DNA of 64,000 bases from UBA5704 sp036264355 (GCA_036264355.1 DATARD010000047.1:13809-77808); one strand, 5' to 3'. Shown: positions 50,957-59,728, counted from the stretch's first letter. The notes: generated from the letters alone by a model not told the origin. Made by a program: numbers and translations.

Positions 50957-52186
50957 ATGCGGCGGGTCGTCATCACCGGTGCCGGTGCCCTCTCTCCCAT
51001 CGCCGACTCCCCGGCGGCTCTCCACACCGCGCTGTGCGCCCAGACGAGCGCGCTCAAGGAGGTCGAGCTGTTCCCACTCGACACGGCCGGCAACGTCGCC
51101 GACCTCGGTCCCCGCCACGCCGGCGAGATCCGGCCGTTCGAGCCCAAGGACTATCTGGGCGAACGCAACCTTCGGCCGGTGGACCGCACCGCCCGCTTGC
51201 TTCTGGTGGCCGCGCAGCAGGCGCTCGAGTCCTCCGGCTGGACCGCCGAAAAGCGTGCCGAGCGCGAGGTCGGCCTGGTTCTCGGCACCACCTTCTGCAG
51301 CGTGCGCACGATCGCCGAGTTCGACCGCCGCGCGCTGCAGCTCGGCCCCTCCTACGCGAGCCCCATGGACTTCGCCAACAGCGTGATCAACGCCGCGGCA
51401 GGGCAGGCGGCTATCTGGCACGACCTGCGCGGCGTCAACTCGACGGTGGCGGCCGGCGAGGCCTCGGGTCTCCTCGCCTTGGCCTACGCGGCCGACCTGA
51501 TCCGCGGCGGCCGTGCCGACGCGGTCCTCGCCGGCGGCGCCGAGGAGCTCTGCTTCGAATCGTTCGTCGGCCACCAGCGCGCCGGCCGCCTCGGCAGCGT
51601 CTGCACCGTGCCGTTCGACGCCCGGCGCGACGGTTTCGCGCTCGCCGAGGGAGCGGCGATGCTCTTCCTCGAAGAGGCCGAATCCGCCGCGGCCCGCGGT
51701 GCCCACGTGCTGGCCGAGATCTGCGGCTACGCCGAGTCCTTTGCCGGAGACGGGGAGGAGGCAAGCACCGCCGACTTCGCCGACGCCGTCGCCCGCGCCG
51801 TCCGCTTGGCGGTCGCCGACGCCGGCATCGTGCCGGCGGATCTGGGTGTCCTCAGTCTGTCGGCCAACGGCGGCGTGCGGTCCGACCGCGCCGAGGCGCT
51901 CGGAATCGCCGCCGCGGGCCTCGCGGACGTGCCGGCCACCGCCATCAAAGCCATGCTCGGCGAAGCCCTCGGCGCTTCCGGAGCGTTCCAGGCCGTCGAT
52001 CTCCTGGGCCTCTTCGCCGACGGTGTGCTGCCGGGCGTCCTGGGATTCCAGGCGGGCGACGACGGTTTCCCCCTCTCCGGCATCGCCGCCCAGACCCGCA
52101 CCCTGGATCATCAACCGCGCTTCGGTCTGCTGCACTCGGTCGCCTGGGACGGCCAGTGCTGCGCGGTGATCCTGGAGGCAAAGTGA
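50957..52186 (+). CDS. KS-beta/chain-length-factor-like ketosynthase lacking catalytic residues
   Basis: The 409-residue protein has the ketosynthase fold, but every catalytic position is changed: Glu168 in AAGEASG replaces Cys, Asn304 in SANGGVRSD replaces the first His, and Glu336 in MLGEALGAS replaces the second His. The gene starts one base after the KS-alpha stop. In type II polyketide systems such an inactive partner pairs with KS-alpha and sets chain length. The usual Gln at the Cys site is Glu here. Pairing with KS-alpha is inferred from adjacency. Confidence 0.88.
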   Translation: MRRVVITGAGALSPIADSPAALHTALCAQTSALKEVELFPLDTAGNVADLGPRHAGEIRPFEPKDYLGERNLRPVDRTARLLLVAAQQALESSGWTAEKRAEREVGLVLGTTFCSVRTIAEFDRRALQLGPSYASPMDFANSVINAAAGQAAIWHDLRGVNSTVAAGEASGLLALAYAADLIRGGRADAVLAGGAEELCFESFVGHQRAGRLGSVCTVPFDARRDGFALAEGAAMLFLEEAESAAARGAHVLAEICGYAESFAGDGEEASTADFADAVARAVRLAVADAGIVPADLGVLSLSANGGVRSDRAEALGIAAAGLADVPATAIKAMLGEALGASGAFQAVDLLGLFADGVLPGVLGFQAGDDGFPLSGIAAQTRTLDHQPRFGLLHSVAWDGQCCAVILEAK

Positions 52187-53523
52187 AGCCTCACCCCCCT
52201 GACCCCCCTCTCCCATCGCCCCCCCATCCGCCGGGAGAGGGGGGAAAAGACTCGCATGCTCACGCTTGTCTCCCCTCTCCCGGGGAAAGGGCGGGGGGAG
52301 CCGGGAGAGGGGCCGGGGGTGAGGGCGCCTTTCTCGTCCCCCGCCTGGAGCAGCAGGGGTACGGCGAAGACGACGTCGCCGCCCGCCGCCGCTGGATCGA
52401 GGAGCAGACCGGCGCCGCGTTGACCCACGTCGGCGCCTGCACGCTCCCCGGCGAGCAGATGCAGGGAAACATCGAGAATCCGGTCGGCGCCGCGCAGGTC
52501 CCGCTCGGCGTCGCCGGGCCGCTCCTCGTTCACGGCGAGCACGCCGAGGGAACCTATTACGTGCCGCTCGCCACCACCGAAGGCGCCCTGGTGCGCTCCT
52601 ACGAGCGGGGGATGGTGGCGATCACCCGCTCCGGCGGCGCCACCGTCCGCATCCACGTCGACGAGAACCGGGTGAGCCCCGTCTTCGTCTGCGCCGACGT
52701 CGCCGCCGCGGCCGACCTCGCCCGCGCGCTTCCGGGATGGATCGACGAGATCCGTGCCGCCGCCGAGTCGACCACCCGCCACGGCAAGCTGCTGCGGCTG
52801 GAGGCCCGCCCGCTCGGCCGCGAGGTCATGGTCAGCTTCTGTTTTTCGACCGGCGACGCGCACGGCATGAACATGATCGTCAAGGCCACGGACGAAGCCT
52901 GCCGCCGGCTCCTGGAGCACCAGGCTCGCGGCATGGCAACCCGCTACTACATCTTCAGCGGCCTCGAATCCGAAAAACGGGCGAGCGGCTCGCTCTTCGC
53001 GGGAGGCAAAGGAAAGAAAGTGATTGCCGGCGCCCGCCTGCCGGCCCGCGCCGTGCGCGCCTACCTGCATGCGACGCCGCAGGAGATGGCCGACGTCTGG
53101 CGCCACACCGTCCTCGGCCACCTCCAGGCCGGCTCGCTGGGCTACAACGGCCACTACGCCAACGGTCTCGCCGCTCTCTTCATCGCCTGCGGCCAGGATG
53201 TCGCGAACCTCGCCAACTCCGCCGTCGGCATCACCTGTTTCGAGGTGACGGATGAAGGCGATCTCTACGCCAGCGTCACCCTGCCTGCTCTCACCGTGGC
53301 GACCGTCGGCGGCGGCACCGGCCTGGGCACCGGCCGTGAGTGTCTTGAGATGCTCGGCTGCGCGGGAGCTGGCCACGCGCCGAAGCTCGCCGAGATCGTC
53401 GCCGCCACCCTCCTCGCTGGCGAGCTCTCCATGGCGGGAGCCATCGCCAGCGGTGAATTCGTCGCCGCCCATGAGGAGTACGGCCGCAACCGGCCCCCGA
53501 ACCGCGAGGAAGGAGCGTCGTGA
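52183..53523 (+). CDS. HMG-CoA-reductase-like enzyme
   Basis: The 446-residue protein keeps the HMG-CoA reductase catalytic set: ENPVGAAQVPLGVAGPL, Glu133 in TTEGAL, the GDAHGMNM nucleotide-binding block (Asp225; His replaces the usual Met), Lys265 in ESEKRAS, Asp339 in GQDVANLANS and His430 in EFVAAHEEYG. These enzymes reduce a thioester to an alcohol with two NAD(P)H. Inside a KS/ACP operon it might release an acyl chain as an alcohol instead of making mevalonate (inference). The GTG at 52183 overlaps the previous stop; the first 50 residues are encoded by a palindromic repeat. No other mevalonate-pathway gene is in the window. Confidence 0.85.
   Translation: MKPHPPDPPLPSPPHPPGEGGKDSHAHACLPSPGERAGGAGRGAGGEGAFLVPRLEQQGYGEDDVAARRRWIEEQTGAALTHVGACTLPGEQMQGNIENPVGAAQVPLGVAGPLLVHGEHAEGTYYVPLATTEGALVRSYERGMVAITRSGGATVRIHVDENRVSPVFVCADVAAAADLARALPGWIDEIRAAAESTTRHGKLLRLEARPLGREVMVSFCFSTGDAHGMNMIVKATDEACRRLLEHQARGMATRYYIFSGLESEKRASGSLFAGGKGKKVIAGARLPARAVRAYLHATPQEMADVWRHTVLGHLQAGSLGYNGHYANGLAALFIACGQDVANLANSAVGITCFEVTDEGDLYASVTLPALTVATVGGGTGLGTGRECLEMLGCAGAGHAPKLAEIVAATLLAGELSMAGAIASGEFVAAHEEYGRNRPPNREEGAS
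52190..52325. repeat. Pyrimidine/purine-rich palindromic element in the HMGR-like N-terminus
   Basis: The segment holds CTCACCCCCCTGACCCCCCT and CCGGGAGAGGGG, then a second inverted set from CTCCCCTCTCCCGGGG to GGGCCGGGGGTGAGGGCG. The outer CTCACCCCC and GGGGGTGAG blocks are complementary, so the whole can fold back. This style of sequence is common between genes in high-GC bacteria; a relative lies at 59074-59133. Here it is read as codons for a Pro/Gly-rich extension. Confidence 0.7.
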
Positions 53524-55091
53524 AACGCCTCTTCCGCGGCCTCGGCCGGGCTCCCGATGCAACCTATGACGCGGTGGTGATCGGCGCAGGCATCGGCGGT
53601 CTGGTCACCGCCAACCTGCTCGCCCGCGACGGTCTCAAGGTGCTCCTGGTGGAGCAGCACTACATGGTCGGCGGCTATTGCAGCACCTTCCGCCGTGCCG
53701 GCTACACGTTCGACGCGGCAACCCACTTCTATCCGCTGCTGGGCAGCCCTGAAACGCTGACCGGCCGTCTCCTCGCCGATCTCGGAGTGAAGACGGGCTG
53801 GGTGAAGATGGATCCGGTGGACACCTTCCATTTTCCGGACGATACGCGTTTCACGGTCCCCGCCGATTTCGACTCCTATCTGGCGAAGCTCAAGGCCGCC
53901 TTCCCGGCCGAAGCGGCGGCCCTCGACGCGTTCTTCGCCACTGTGCGCGAGGTCTATCTCCTGGGATTGCTCCATTATTTCCGGGGCCGTCCCCTGTCGC
54001 AGCTCGACCGCCTCGTCCCCTATCTCGCGCTCACCGTCCACGAGGCCCTCGACCGCTGGTTTCGCGATCCCAAGCTCAAGCTGCTGCTCACCGCCGACTG
54101 TCCGCACTGGGGCTCGCCGCCGAGCCGCACATCGTTCGTCTTCGATTGCATGCTCCGCCTCTCCTACTTCCTGGGCAACTACTATCCGCGCGGCGGCTCG
54201 CAAGCTTTCGCCGACGATCTCGCGCGCTGTTTCGAGGAACGCGGCGGCCACGTGCTGACCAGCACCGCGGCGCGGCACATTCTGGTCGAAGATGGAATCG
54301 AAGGCGGCACCGCCCGCGGCGTCGAGCTTGAAGTCCTGCGTGGCAGCGCCCCCCGGTGCGGCTCCGTCTTCACAGTGCGGAGCGGAGTCGTGGTCTCCAA
54401 CTCCGATCTCCTCTTCACCTTGGAAAACCTTTTGGGGCCCGCGCATGTCGCGCCGGCGGAGATCGCGGCGGTGCGTTCGCTGCGGCCGTCCTTCCCTTGC
54501 TTCCTGATCCACATCGGCACCATCGGCATCCCGGATTCGGTGTTGCAGGAAGCGCAGGGCTATTACTGGGATTCCTGGACGATGGACCGCGTCGGCCTCG
54601 ACGCGCTGCGGTTCAAAATATTTTCTTCCACCCTCTACGATCCGTCCCTGGCGCCGCCGGGAGGGCAGATCGTGATCGTGCAGAAAGTCCTGGAGATGGA
54701 TTATGCCGCGACGGCCGACTGGCCCGCGCACAAGCGCCGGATCGAAGACTTCGCCCTCGCCCATCTCGAACGGCTGATCCCCGGCTTCAGCGAGCGGATC
54801 GTGGTGAAAACCAGCGCCTCGGCGCGCACCGCCTGGCGGTTCACGCGCAATCATCAGGGAGCGATGCTGGGCTGGGAGATGTCCCCCGAGCAGCTCGGCA
54901 ACAGCCGGCCTGATGTCATGAGCAAGATCAGAAACCTTTATTGCGTCGGCCACTGGACCCGGCCCGGCGGCGGTGTCACCCCGGTGATCGTCTCCGCCCA
55001 GCAGGTCGCGGCGGCTGTCGTCCGGGGAGACCTCGCCCATCCGGCGGGGAAGACGGAGGAGATATGCAGTCCAACGATTGTGATGTCCTGA
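53520..55091 (+). CDS. CrtI/phytoene-dehydrogenase-like FAD oxidoreductase
   Basis: The 523-residue protein has the N-terminal dinucleotide motif VVIGAGIGGLVTANLLARDG, the VEQHYMVGGYCSTFRRAGYTFDAATHF region and C-terminal NLYCVGHWTRPGGGVTPVIVSA. This is the CrtI/CrtD/CarC-like desaturase-isomerase family acting on polyenes. The operon has no phytoene synthase, so its substrate may be the polyketide chain or a carotenoid made elsewhere. The GTG start overlaps the HMGR-like stop by 4 bp, and its end overlaps the halogenase-like start by 28 bp. Confidence 0.87.
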   Translation: MKRLFRGLGRAPDATYDAVVIGAGIGGLVTANLLARDGLKVLLVEQHYMVGGYCSTFRRAGYTFDAATHFYPLLGSPETLTGRLLADLGVKTGWVKMDPVDTFHFPDDTRFTVPADFDSYLAKLKAAFPAEAAALDAFFATVREVYLLGLLHYFRGRPLSQLDRLVPYLALTVHEALDRWFRDPKLKLLLTADCPHWGSPPSRTSFVFDCMLRLSYFLGNYYPRGGSQAFADDLARCFEERGGHVLTSTAARHILVEDGIEGGTARGVELEVLRGSAPRCGSVFTVRSGVVVSNSDLLFTLENLLGPAHVAPAEIAAVRSLRPSFPCFLIHIGTIGIPDSVLQEAQGYYWDSWTMDRVGLDALRFKIFSSTLYDPSLAPPGGQIVIVQKVLEMDYAATADWPAHKRRIEDFALAHLERLIPGFSERIVVKTSASARTAWRFTRNHQGAMLGWEMSPEQLGNSRPDVMSKIRNLYCVGHWTRPGGGVTPVIVSAQQVAAAVVRGDLAHPAGKTEEICSPTIVMS

Positions 55092-56860
55092 TTCTCGGCG
55101 CCGGCCTGGCCGGCCTCACGCTGGCCCGCCAGATCCTGCTCTCGCATCCCGCCAAGCGGATCATCATGGTGGACCGCCGGGAGGAGCTGCCGCCCAAAGA
55201 GCAAAAGTACGGCGAGGCTACCGTGCAGGCGAGCGGCTACTACTACGGCAAGGTCCTCGACCTTCAGGAATATCTGCTCCAGGAGCACTACCTCAAGTAC
55301 AACCTGCGTTTCTACTGGCCGTCGGGCCGCGGCGCCGATCGCTACGAAGACTTGAGCCAGTCGTTCATCCGCGGCCTCTCCAACATCCCGACCTATCAGC
55401 TCGACCGCAACAAGTTCGAAGGTGAGGTGCTGCGGCGCAACCTGGCCGATCCGCGCTATACGTTCTACCGCTCGGTGCGCGACATCCAGGTGGATCTCCG
55501 CGAGACCCCCGAGGAGCCGGGACCGCACACGTTCCACTTTCAGACGCCGGACGGCGAGGTCACCGGCAGCGCGACCTGGGTGGTCGACGCCACCGGCCGC
55601 AGACGTCTGCTCGCCAAGCAGCGGAAGCTGACCCGCCCCAGCCCGATCCGCCACAATTCCACCTTCTTCTGGGTCGACGGTCTGGTCGACATCGAGCGGC
55701 TCACCGAGCTGTCGTGGAAGGAGATCCGCCTCCATCCCACCCGCGCGCCGCTCGGCCACTTTCCGGCGTTCCTCGCCACCAATCACTTTTGCGGCGAGGG
55801 CTACTGGTTCTGGGTCATCCCCCTTCACAACCGCACCAGCTTCGGCCTGGTCTACGATCCGCTGCGTGTGCCGCGCGAGGAGGTGTCGACCGCGGCGAAA
55901 TGCATCCAATGGATCTGCAAGCATTTTCCGATGTTCGCCCGCGACCTGCCGCATCGCGAGATCGCCTACGAGACGGGGCTCATCAGCTACTCCCACGACA
56001 GCGGGCAGATCCTTTCCACCTCGCGCTGGGCGATGTGCGGCGAGGCCGGCCGCTTCACAGATCCGCTCTACAGTCCGGGCGGCGACCTGATCTCGATCTA
56101 CAACACCCTGATCACCGACGCCATCCTCACCGACGATCAGCGCGAGCTGGCGAGCAAGGTGCGGCTCTACGAAGGCCTGTCGCGCGCCGTTTATGAGGCC
56201 TACGTGCCGAGCTTCGCCATCGCCCAGGATCTGCTGGGCGATCAGGAGTGCTTCTCGCTCCGCTACGTCTGGGAGCTGACGATCTATTTCGCCTATTACG
56301 TCTTCCCCTTCATCAACGACCTGTTCACCACCCGCGCCTTCGTGCCCGGCTTCCTCCAGCGCTTCAGCCGTCTCGGTCCGCTCAACCGCGGCATGCAGGA
56401 GTTCCTGATGGGGTATTACGGCTGGAAGAAAGATCACCTGCCGCCTCCCACGGGCGGACCGCTGTATTTCGACTTCTACGAGATCTGGGCGCTCAAGTCG
56501 GCTGAGACCTGCTTCTATAAAGTGGGAGTGACGCCGGAGCAGGCGCGAGGCGTCCTCGACGACCAGCTCGCGCACCTGGAAGAGCTGGCGCGCTGGGTCT
56601 ACGCCTACGTCGCCGCCACCGTGCTGGGCGACGAACGAGCGCTCACCGATCCTGGTTTCGTCGGCGCCATCGATCCCGAGAAGCTGGTCTTCGATCCGGA
56701 GCAGATGGCGGAACGTCTCGCCGCCTGCCCGCCGGCCGGCTCCTCGACGGAGCGCTGGGCCTGGAGCTTCGAGCCGCCGTCGCTCCAGCGCTTCCGCAAC
56801 GAAGAGCCGCAGAAGGAGATGATGGAAATGGAGGAGACGGCGGTGGGGGGCGCTCGGTGA
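55064..56860 (+). CDS. Flavin-dependent halogenase-like monooxygenase
   Basis: The 598-residue protein has the FAD motif VLILGAGLAGLTLARQIL, KYGEATVQ (like the GE(A/S)TVP of halogenases), and WFWVIPL (248-253 WFWVIP), the WxWxIP signature of FAD-dependent halogenases. The C-terminal 200 residues contain aromatic-rich stretches (YFAYYVFPFINDLF). The family also includes geranylgeranyl-reductase-like and hydroxylase members, so chlorination or bromination is not assured. Start ATG 55064 follows GGAGGAGAT; its stop overlaps the next start. Confidence 0.82.
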   Translation: MQSNDCDVLILGAGLAGLTLARQILLSHPAKRIIMVDRREELPPKEQKYGEATVQASGYYYGKVLDLQEYLLQEHYLKYNLRFYWPSGRGADRYEDLSQSFIRGLSNIPTYQLDRNKFEGEVLRRNLADPRYTFYRSVRDIQVDLRETPEEPGPHTFHFQTPDGEVTGSATWVVDATGRRRLLAKQRKLTRPSPIRHNSTFFWVDGLVDIERLTELSWKEIRLHPTRAPLGHFPAFLATNHFCGEGYWFWVIPLHNRTSFGLVYDPLRVPREEVSTAAKCIQWICKHFPMFARDLPHREIAYETGLISYSHDSGQILSTSRWAMCGEAGRFTDPLYSPGGDLISIYNTLITDAILTDDQRELASKVRLYEGLSRAVYEAYVPSFAIAQDLLGDQECFSLRYVWELTIYFAYYVFPFINDLFTTRAFVPGFLQRFSRLGPLNRGMQEFLMGYYGWKKDHLPPPTGGPLYFDFYEIWALKSAETCFYKVGVTPEQARGVLDDQLAHLEELARWVYAYVAATVLGDERALTDPGFVGAIDPEKLVFDPEQMAERLAACPPAGSSTERWAWSFEPPSLQRFRNEEPQKEMMEMEETAVGGAR

Positions 56861-58269
56861 ACGACCTCGCGCCCGGGCTCGAAGGAGCCTTCTCCTTCGT
56901 CCCGGCCGAACGCTCCGGTCCGGTGCGCGTCGAAGGCACCTTGCCCGCCTTCCTGCGCGGCACCTACTACGTGAACGGTCCGGCCCGCTTCGAGCGCGGC
57001 GCCGTGCGCTATCGCCACTGGCTGGACGGCGACGGCATGGTGAGCGCGCTCCGCTTCACCGCGGACGGTCCGCATCTCACCGCCCGCTTCGTGCGCAGCG
57101 CCAAATGGACCGCCGAAGAAGAAGCCGGCCGCGCACTCTTCCGCACCTTCGGCACCGCCTTCCCGGGGGACCGCCTGGTGCGTGGCGTGGCCCTGGAGTC
57201 GCCGGTCAACGTCAGCGTCATCCCCTGGCACGACACCTTGCTCGTCCTCGGCGAGCAGGGACTCCCGTATGAGCTGGACCCGCACACCCTGGAGACGCGA
57301 GGCACCTACACATTCGGCGGTGCCCTGAACCCGGTCAGTCCGTTCGCCGCCCACGCCAAGCTCGATCCGCTCACCGGCGAGCTGGTGAATTTCGGCATCT
57401 CCTTCGCGAGCGCCCAGCCGGTCCTCAACCTCTACCGCTTCGGCCCCGACGGCGCTCTCCGCTCCCGCAAGCGTCTGCCGTTGCCCTGGGCCTGCTCGCT
57501 GCACGACTTCGCGCTGAGCCCGCGGCACGTCAGCTTCTATCTCGCCCCCTACGTCCTCGACATGGAAAAGATGATGGCCGGCGAAACGATCATGGGCTCC
57601 CTCGTCTGGCGCCCCGAGCTGGGCACCCGCCTCCTCGTCGCCGATCGCGAGACCGGCGAGGCCGTGGCAACCGTGCCGGTGGGGGAGAGCTACTGCCTGC
57701 ACACCATCAACGCCTTCGAAGACGAATCCGGCCGCCTCGCCGTCGATGTCGTCGAGCTCGACCGTCCGGTCTACGATCAATACGAGCCCCTGCCGAACCT
57801 CTTCCCCGATGTCGGCCCCGGCCGTCCCGTCCGCCTCGTCGTCGACCTCAAAAAAGGGGAGCTGATCGAGCGCCGAGAGCTGGGAGCCACGAAAGCGCCT
57901 GACTTCCCGGCCGTCGATCCCCGCCGCTTCGGGCTGCCTACCGAGGACCTCTGGATCCTCGACATCGGCACCGCCGGCCACCCCGGCCGCAAGTTCTTCG
58001 ACCAGGTCGTCCACATCTCCGTCAACGGCAAGGGCGGCGTCTGGCAGGCTCCGCCCGGTTGGTACCTCGGAGGCGAGCCCGCCTTCGCGCCCGATCCCGC
58101 CGGACGCGGGGGAGCCGTCCTCTGCGAGCGCTTCGACGCAACGCGGGGCGAAAGCGCCTTCCTCGTCTTCGACGCCTTCGACATCGCGGCCGGTCCCCGT
58201 GCGGTGCTGCCGCTGGAGAGCCCGCTTCATCTGGGGTTCCACGCGGTGTTTGCCAGCGACCTGGACTGA
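56857..58269 (+). CDS. Carotenoid cleavage oxygenase-like (RPE65 family) enzyme
   Basis: The 470-residue protein has the N-terminal LPAFLRGTYYVNGPARFERG and all four iron-binding histidines: His166 (AAHAKLDP), His216 (SLHDFAL), His282 (CLHTINAF) and His462 (LGFHAVF). Family members cleave C=C bonds in carotenoids, stilbenes or related polyenes; others isomerise or hydrolyse. As the last gene of the run it may cut or modify the polyene made by the earlier enzymes (inference). GTG start overlaps the halogenase-like stop by 4 bp. Confidence 0.9.
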   Translation: MNDLAPGLEGAFSFVPAERSGPVRVEGTLPAFLRGTYYVNGPARFERGAVRYRHWLDGDGMVSALRFTADGPHLTARFVRSAKWTAEEEAGRALFRTFGTAFPGDRLVRGVALESPVNVSVIPWHDTLLVLGEQGLPYELDPHTLETRGTYTFGGALNPVSPFAAHAKLDPLTGELVNFGISFASAQPVLNLYRFGPDGALRSRKRLPLPWACSLHDFALSPRHVSFYLAPYVLDMEKMMAGETIMGSLVWRPELGTRLLVADRETGEAVATVPVGESYCLHTINAFEDESGRLAVDVVELDRPVYDQYEPLPNLFPDVGPGRPVRLVVDLKKGELIERRELGATKAPDFPAVDPRRFGLPTEDLWILDIGTAGHPGRKFFDQVVHISVNGKGGVWQAPPGWYLGGEPAFAPDPAGRGGAVLCERFDATRGESAFLVFDAFDIAAGPRAVLPLESPLHLGFHAVFASDLD

Positions 58270-58542
58270 GAGGCTGAGTGCCCGACTCCGCCATATAGCT
58301 CCTCCTCCGCGAGATCCGAAGGACTCGGCTCTCCGCGGAGGAGTGGAAGGAAAACCATGCGGAGAGGTGGCCCGAGCCCCTCCGTATGACTGTTCGATTG
58401 TCAATGAACCCACCTGCCTCGCCACACCTGAATCCGGCAATACGTCTGCCATAACCGTCAATCTCTTCGGAGAGCTGCCGGTCCTGGTCGCCCTGACCAG
58501 AGATTCTGGATTGGCCTAGAGTGCCATCCAGACGACGCTTTG

Positions 58543-58564
58543 TCAAGATCGATTCTTGATTTTT
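58543..58564 (+). terminator. Intrinsic terminator of the 22-kb run
   Basis: TCAAGA (58543-58548) pairs with TCTTGA (58554-58559) around a 5-base loop, followed by TTTTT (58560-58564). It lies about 275 bp after the carotenoid-oxygenase stop and is the only classic hairpin-plus-T-run I find on the plus strand from 36 kb to here. It sits in an AT-richer pocket. Confidence 0.65.
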
Positions 58565-58639
58565 GTTCCAACCTATGGTCATATCCATCGCAATGATTGC
58601 TCGTTCAGCTCGATTCTTCGTTGCAAGAAGCGGATGACG

Positions 58640-58850
58640 CTTTGAATAGATCAATTACAGTTCATCATGAATGGATTCTGCGTTGAACGGCGCCATTCCA
58701 GTTCATCAGGAGGTCATTCTGTTTGGAGCAGCGGCATTCCGGGCCGTCAGAAGCTTCTGACGGCTTGAGCAGGGCGATTCTGGGGCATCAGAGGTTTCCG
58801 GCGGCTTGGTGGGCGCCATTGCGCCGTGACCCGGGCGAGGTCAGCTCGGA
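58640..58850. repeat. Degenerate tandem array, about 41-bp unit
   Basis: Four to five diverged units of 41-43 bp follow one another. Well-aligned unit starts are near 58693, 58735, 58776 and 58817. Each has a GGCGCCATTC-like opening about 10 bases before a TTCATCAG or CGTCAG block. It occupies the 1.2-kb gene-free stretch from 58270 to 59503; apart from the terminator, this array and the repeats below, I see no gene there. Confidence 0.6.
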
Positions 58851-59073
58851 AGACGCGGATCTGAAGCAGCGCAGGACTTCTGCAACGCGGCAGAGTGGAG
58901 GCCAGCGCGGAATGGGCCTGGGCAAGATGCCCGTCGCCCCTTCCAAGCCGGCCGAAGCCTGGGCGAGGCAGAATGGTGTTCATTGACAACTGAATCCTGT
59001 GAGATGGGCAGACCGCCGGCCGTTGGCGCCGGTCCGGGGTCTGTCCGGGGAAGAGACGCGCCATCATGGCGCG

Positions 59074-59133
59074 CCCTCACCCCCGGCATCTCTTCTTCCG
59101 GCGATTGCAAGGAAGAGGTGCGGGGCGTGAGGG
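59074..59133. repeat. Long imperfect hairpin with CCCTCAC/GTGAGGG arms
   Basis: CCCTCAC (59074-59080) and the following CCCCC, CATCTC and CTTCC blocks pair with GGAAG, GAGGTG, GGGG and GTGAGGG ending at 59133. A second palindrome (GCGCCAT, one base, ATGGCGC) lies just before it at about 59059-59073. It resembles the element inside the HMGR-like gene at 52190-52325. The function is unknown, perhaps a dispersed non-coding repeat. Confidence 0.5.
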
Positions 59134-59303
59134 TGCGTGGGGTTGGGTGGCGAGACCAGGGGCTGCGGATCGCCCCTAAGAAAACTTCCCGCAAGCGATC
59201 TGATGGAGAAGCAGAAGGCGCCACGCCGTCATCCTGAGGACGAGCCCGCGAGTTGGAAGGATCCTGGGCCTGCTGTCGCCGTCCCGCAGGGACAAGGGCC
59301 GCC

Positions 59304-59326
59304 AGCCCAGGGTTTTAACCCTGGGT
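59304..59326. repeat. Single REP-like palindrome
   Basis: AGCCCAGGGTTTTAACCCTG and its flanks form a 23-bp palindrome identical to the right arm of the REPIN-like doublet at 20338-20461. It is a lone copy upstream of the second hic pair. Confidence 0.75.
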
Positions 59327-59503
59327 CTCGGGCGCGGTCGACTCGGAGTATGATGCGCCTATGGGAGTCGCTACCGGAGCCGTCGTCATCGGTAAGGTGG
59401 TTGCCGAAGGGCTCGACCTTCCCGAGGGTTCAAGGGGCACCTCTGGGACCGGAAGGCGGGAGAGCTCTTCGTCCGACTTGACCGATACAAGGAGCCCTTC
59501 GAG

Positions 59504-59728
59504 ATGAACAAGACCAGCTTTACGGCGATCCTGGAAAAGGAGGGGGAACTATACGTTGCCCTTTGCCCCGAGCTCGACGTAGCCAGCCAAGGGATGACCG
59601 TCGAGGAGGCGACCGCGAATCTGAAGGAGGCGGTGGAGTTGTTCCTCGAGTGCGCCGATCCCGCCGAGATCGCGGCGCGCCGGCATGGAGAAGTGTTCGT
59701 CACCCGCTTCGAAGCGGTCTATGGGTAA
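59504..59728 (+). CDS. hicB: HicB-like antitoxin (second pair)
   Basis: The 74-residue protein has the HicB fold (FTAILEKEGELYVALCPELDVASQGMTVEEATANLKEAVELFLE). No C-terminal DNA-binding domain is present. AAGGAG lies 14 bases before the ATG. The downstream HicA-like gene starts inside its last codons. Antitoxin-first order is the reverse of the pair at 28.3 kb. Confidence 0.85.
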   Translation: MNKTSFTAILEKEGELYVALCPELDVASQGMTVEEATANLKEAVELFLECADPAEIAARRHGEVFVTRFEAVYG

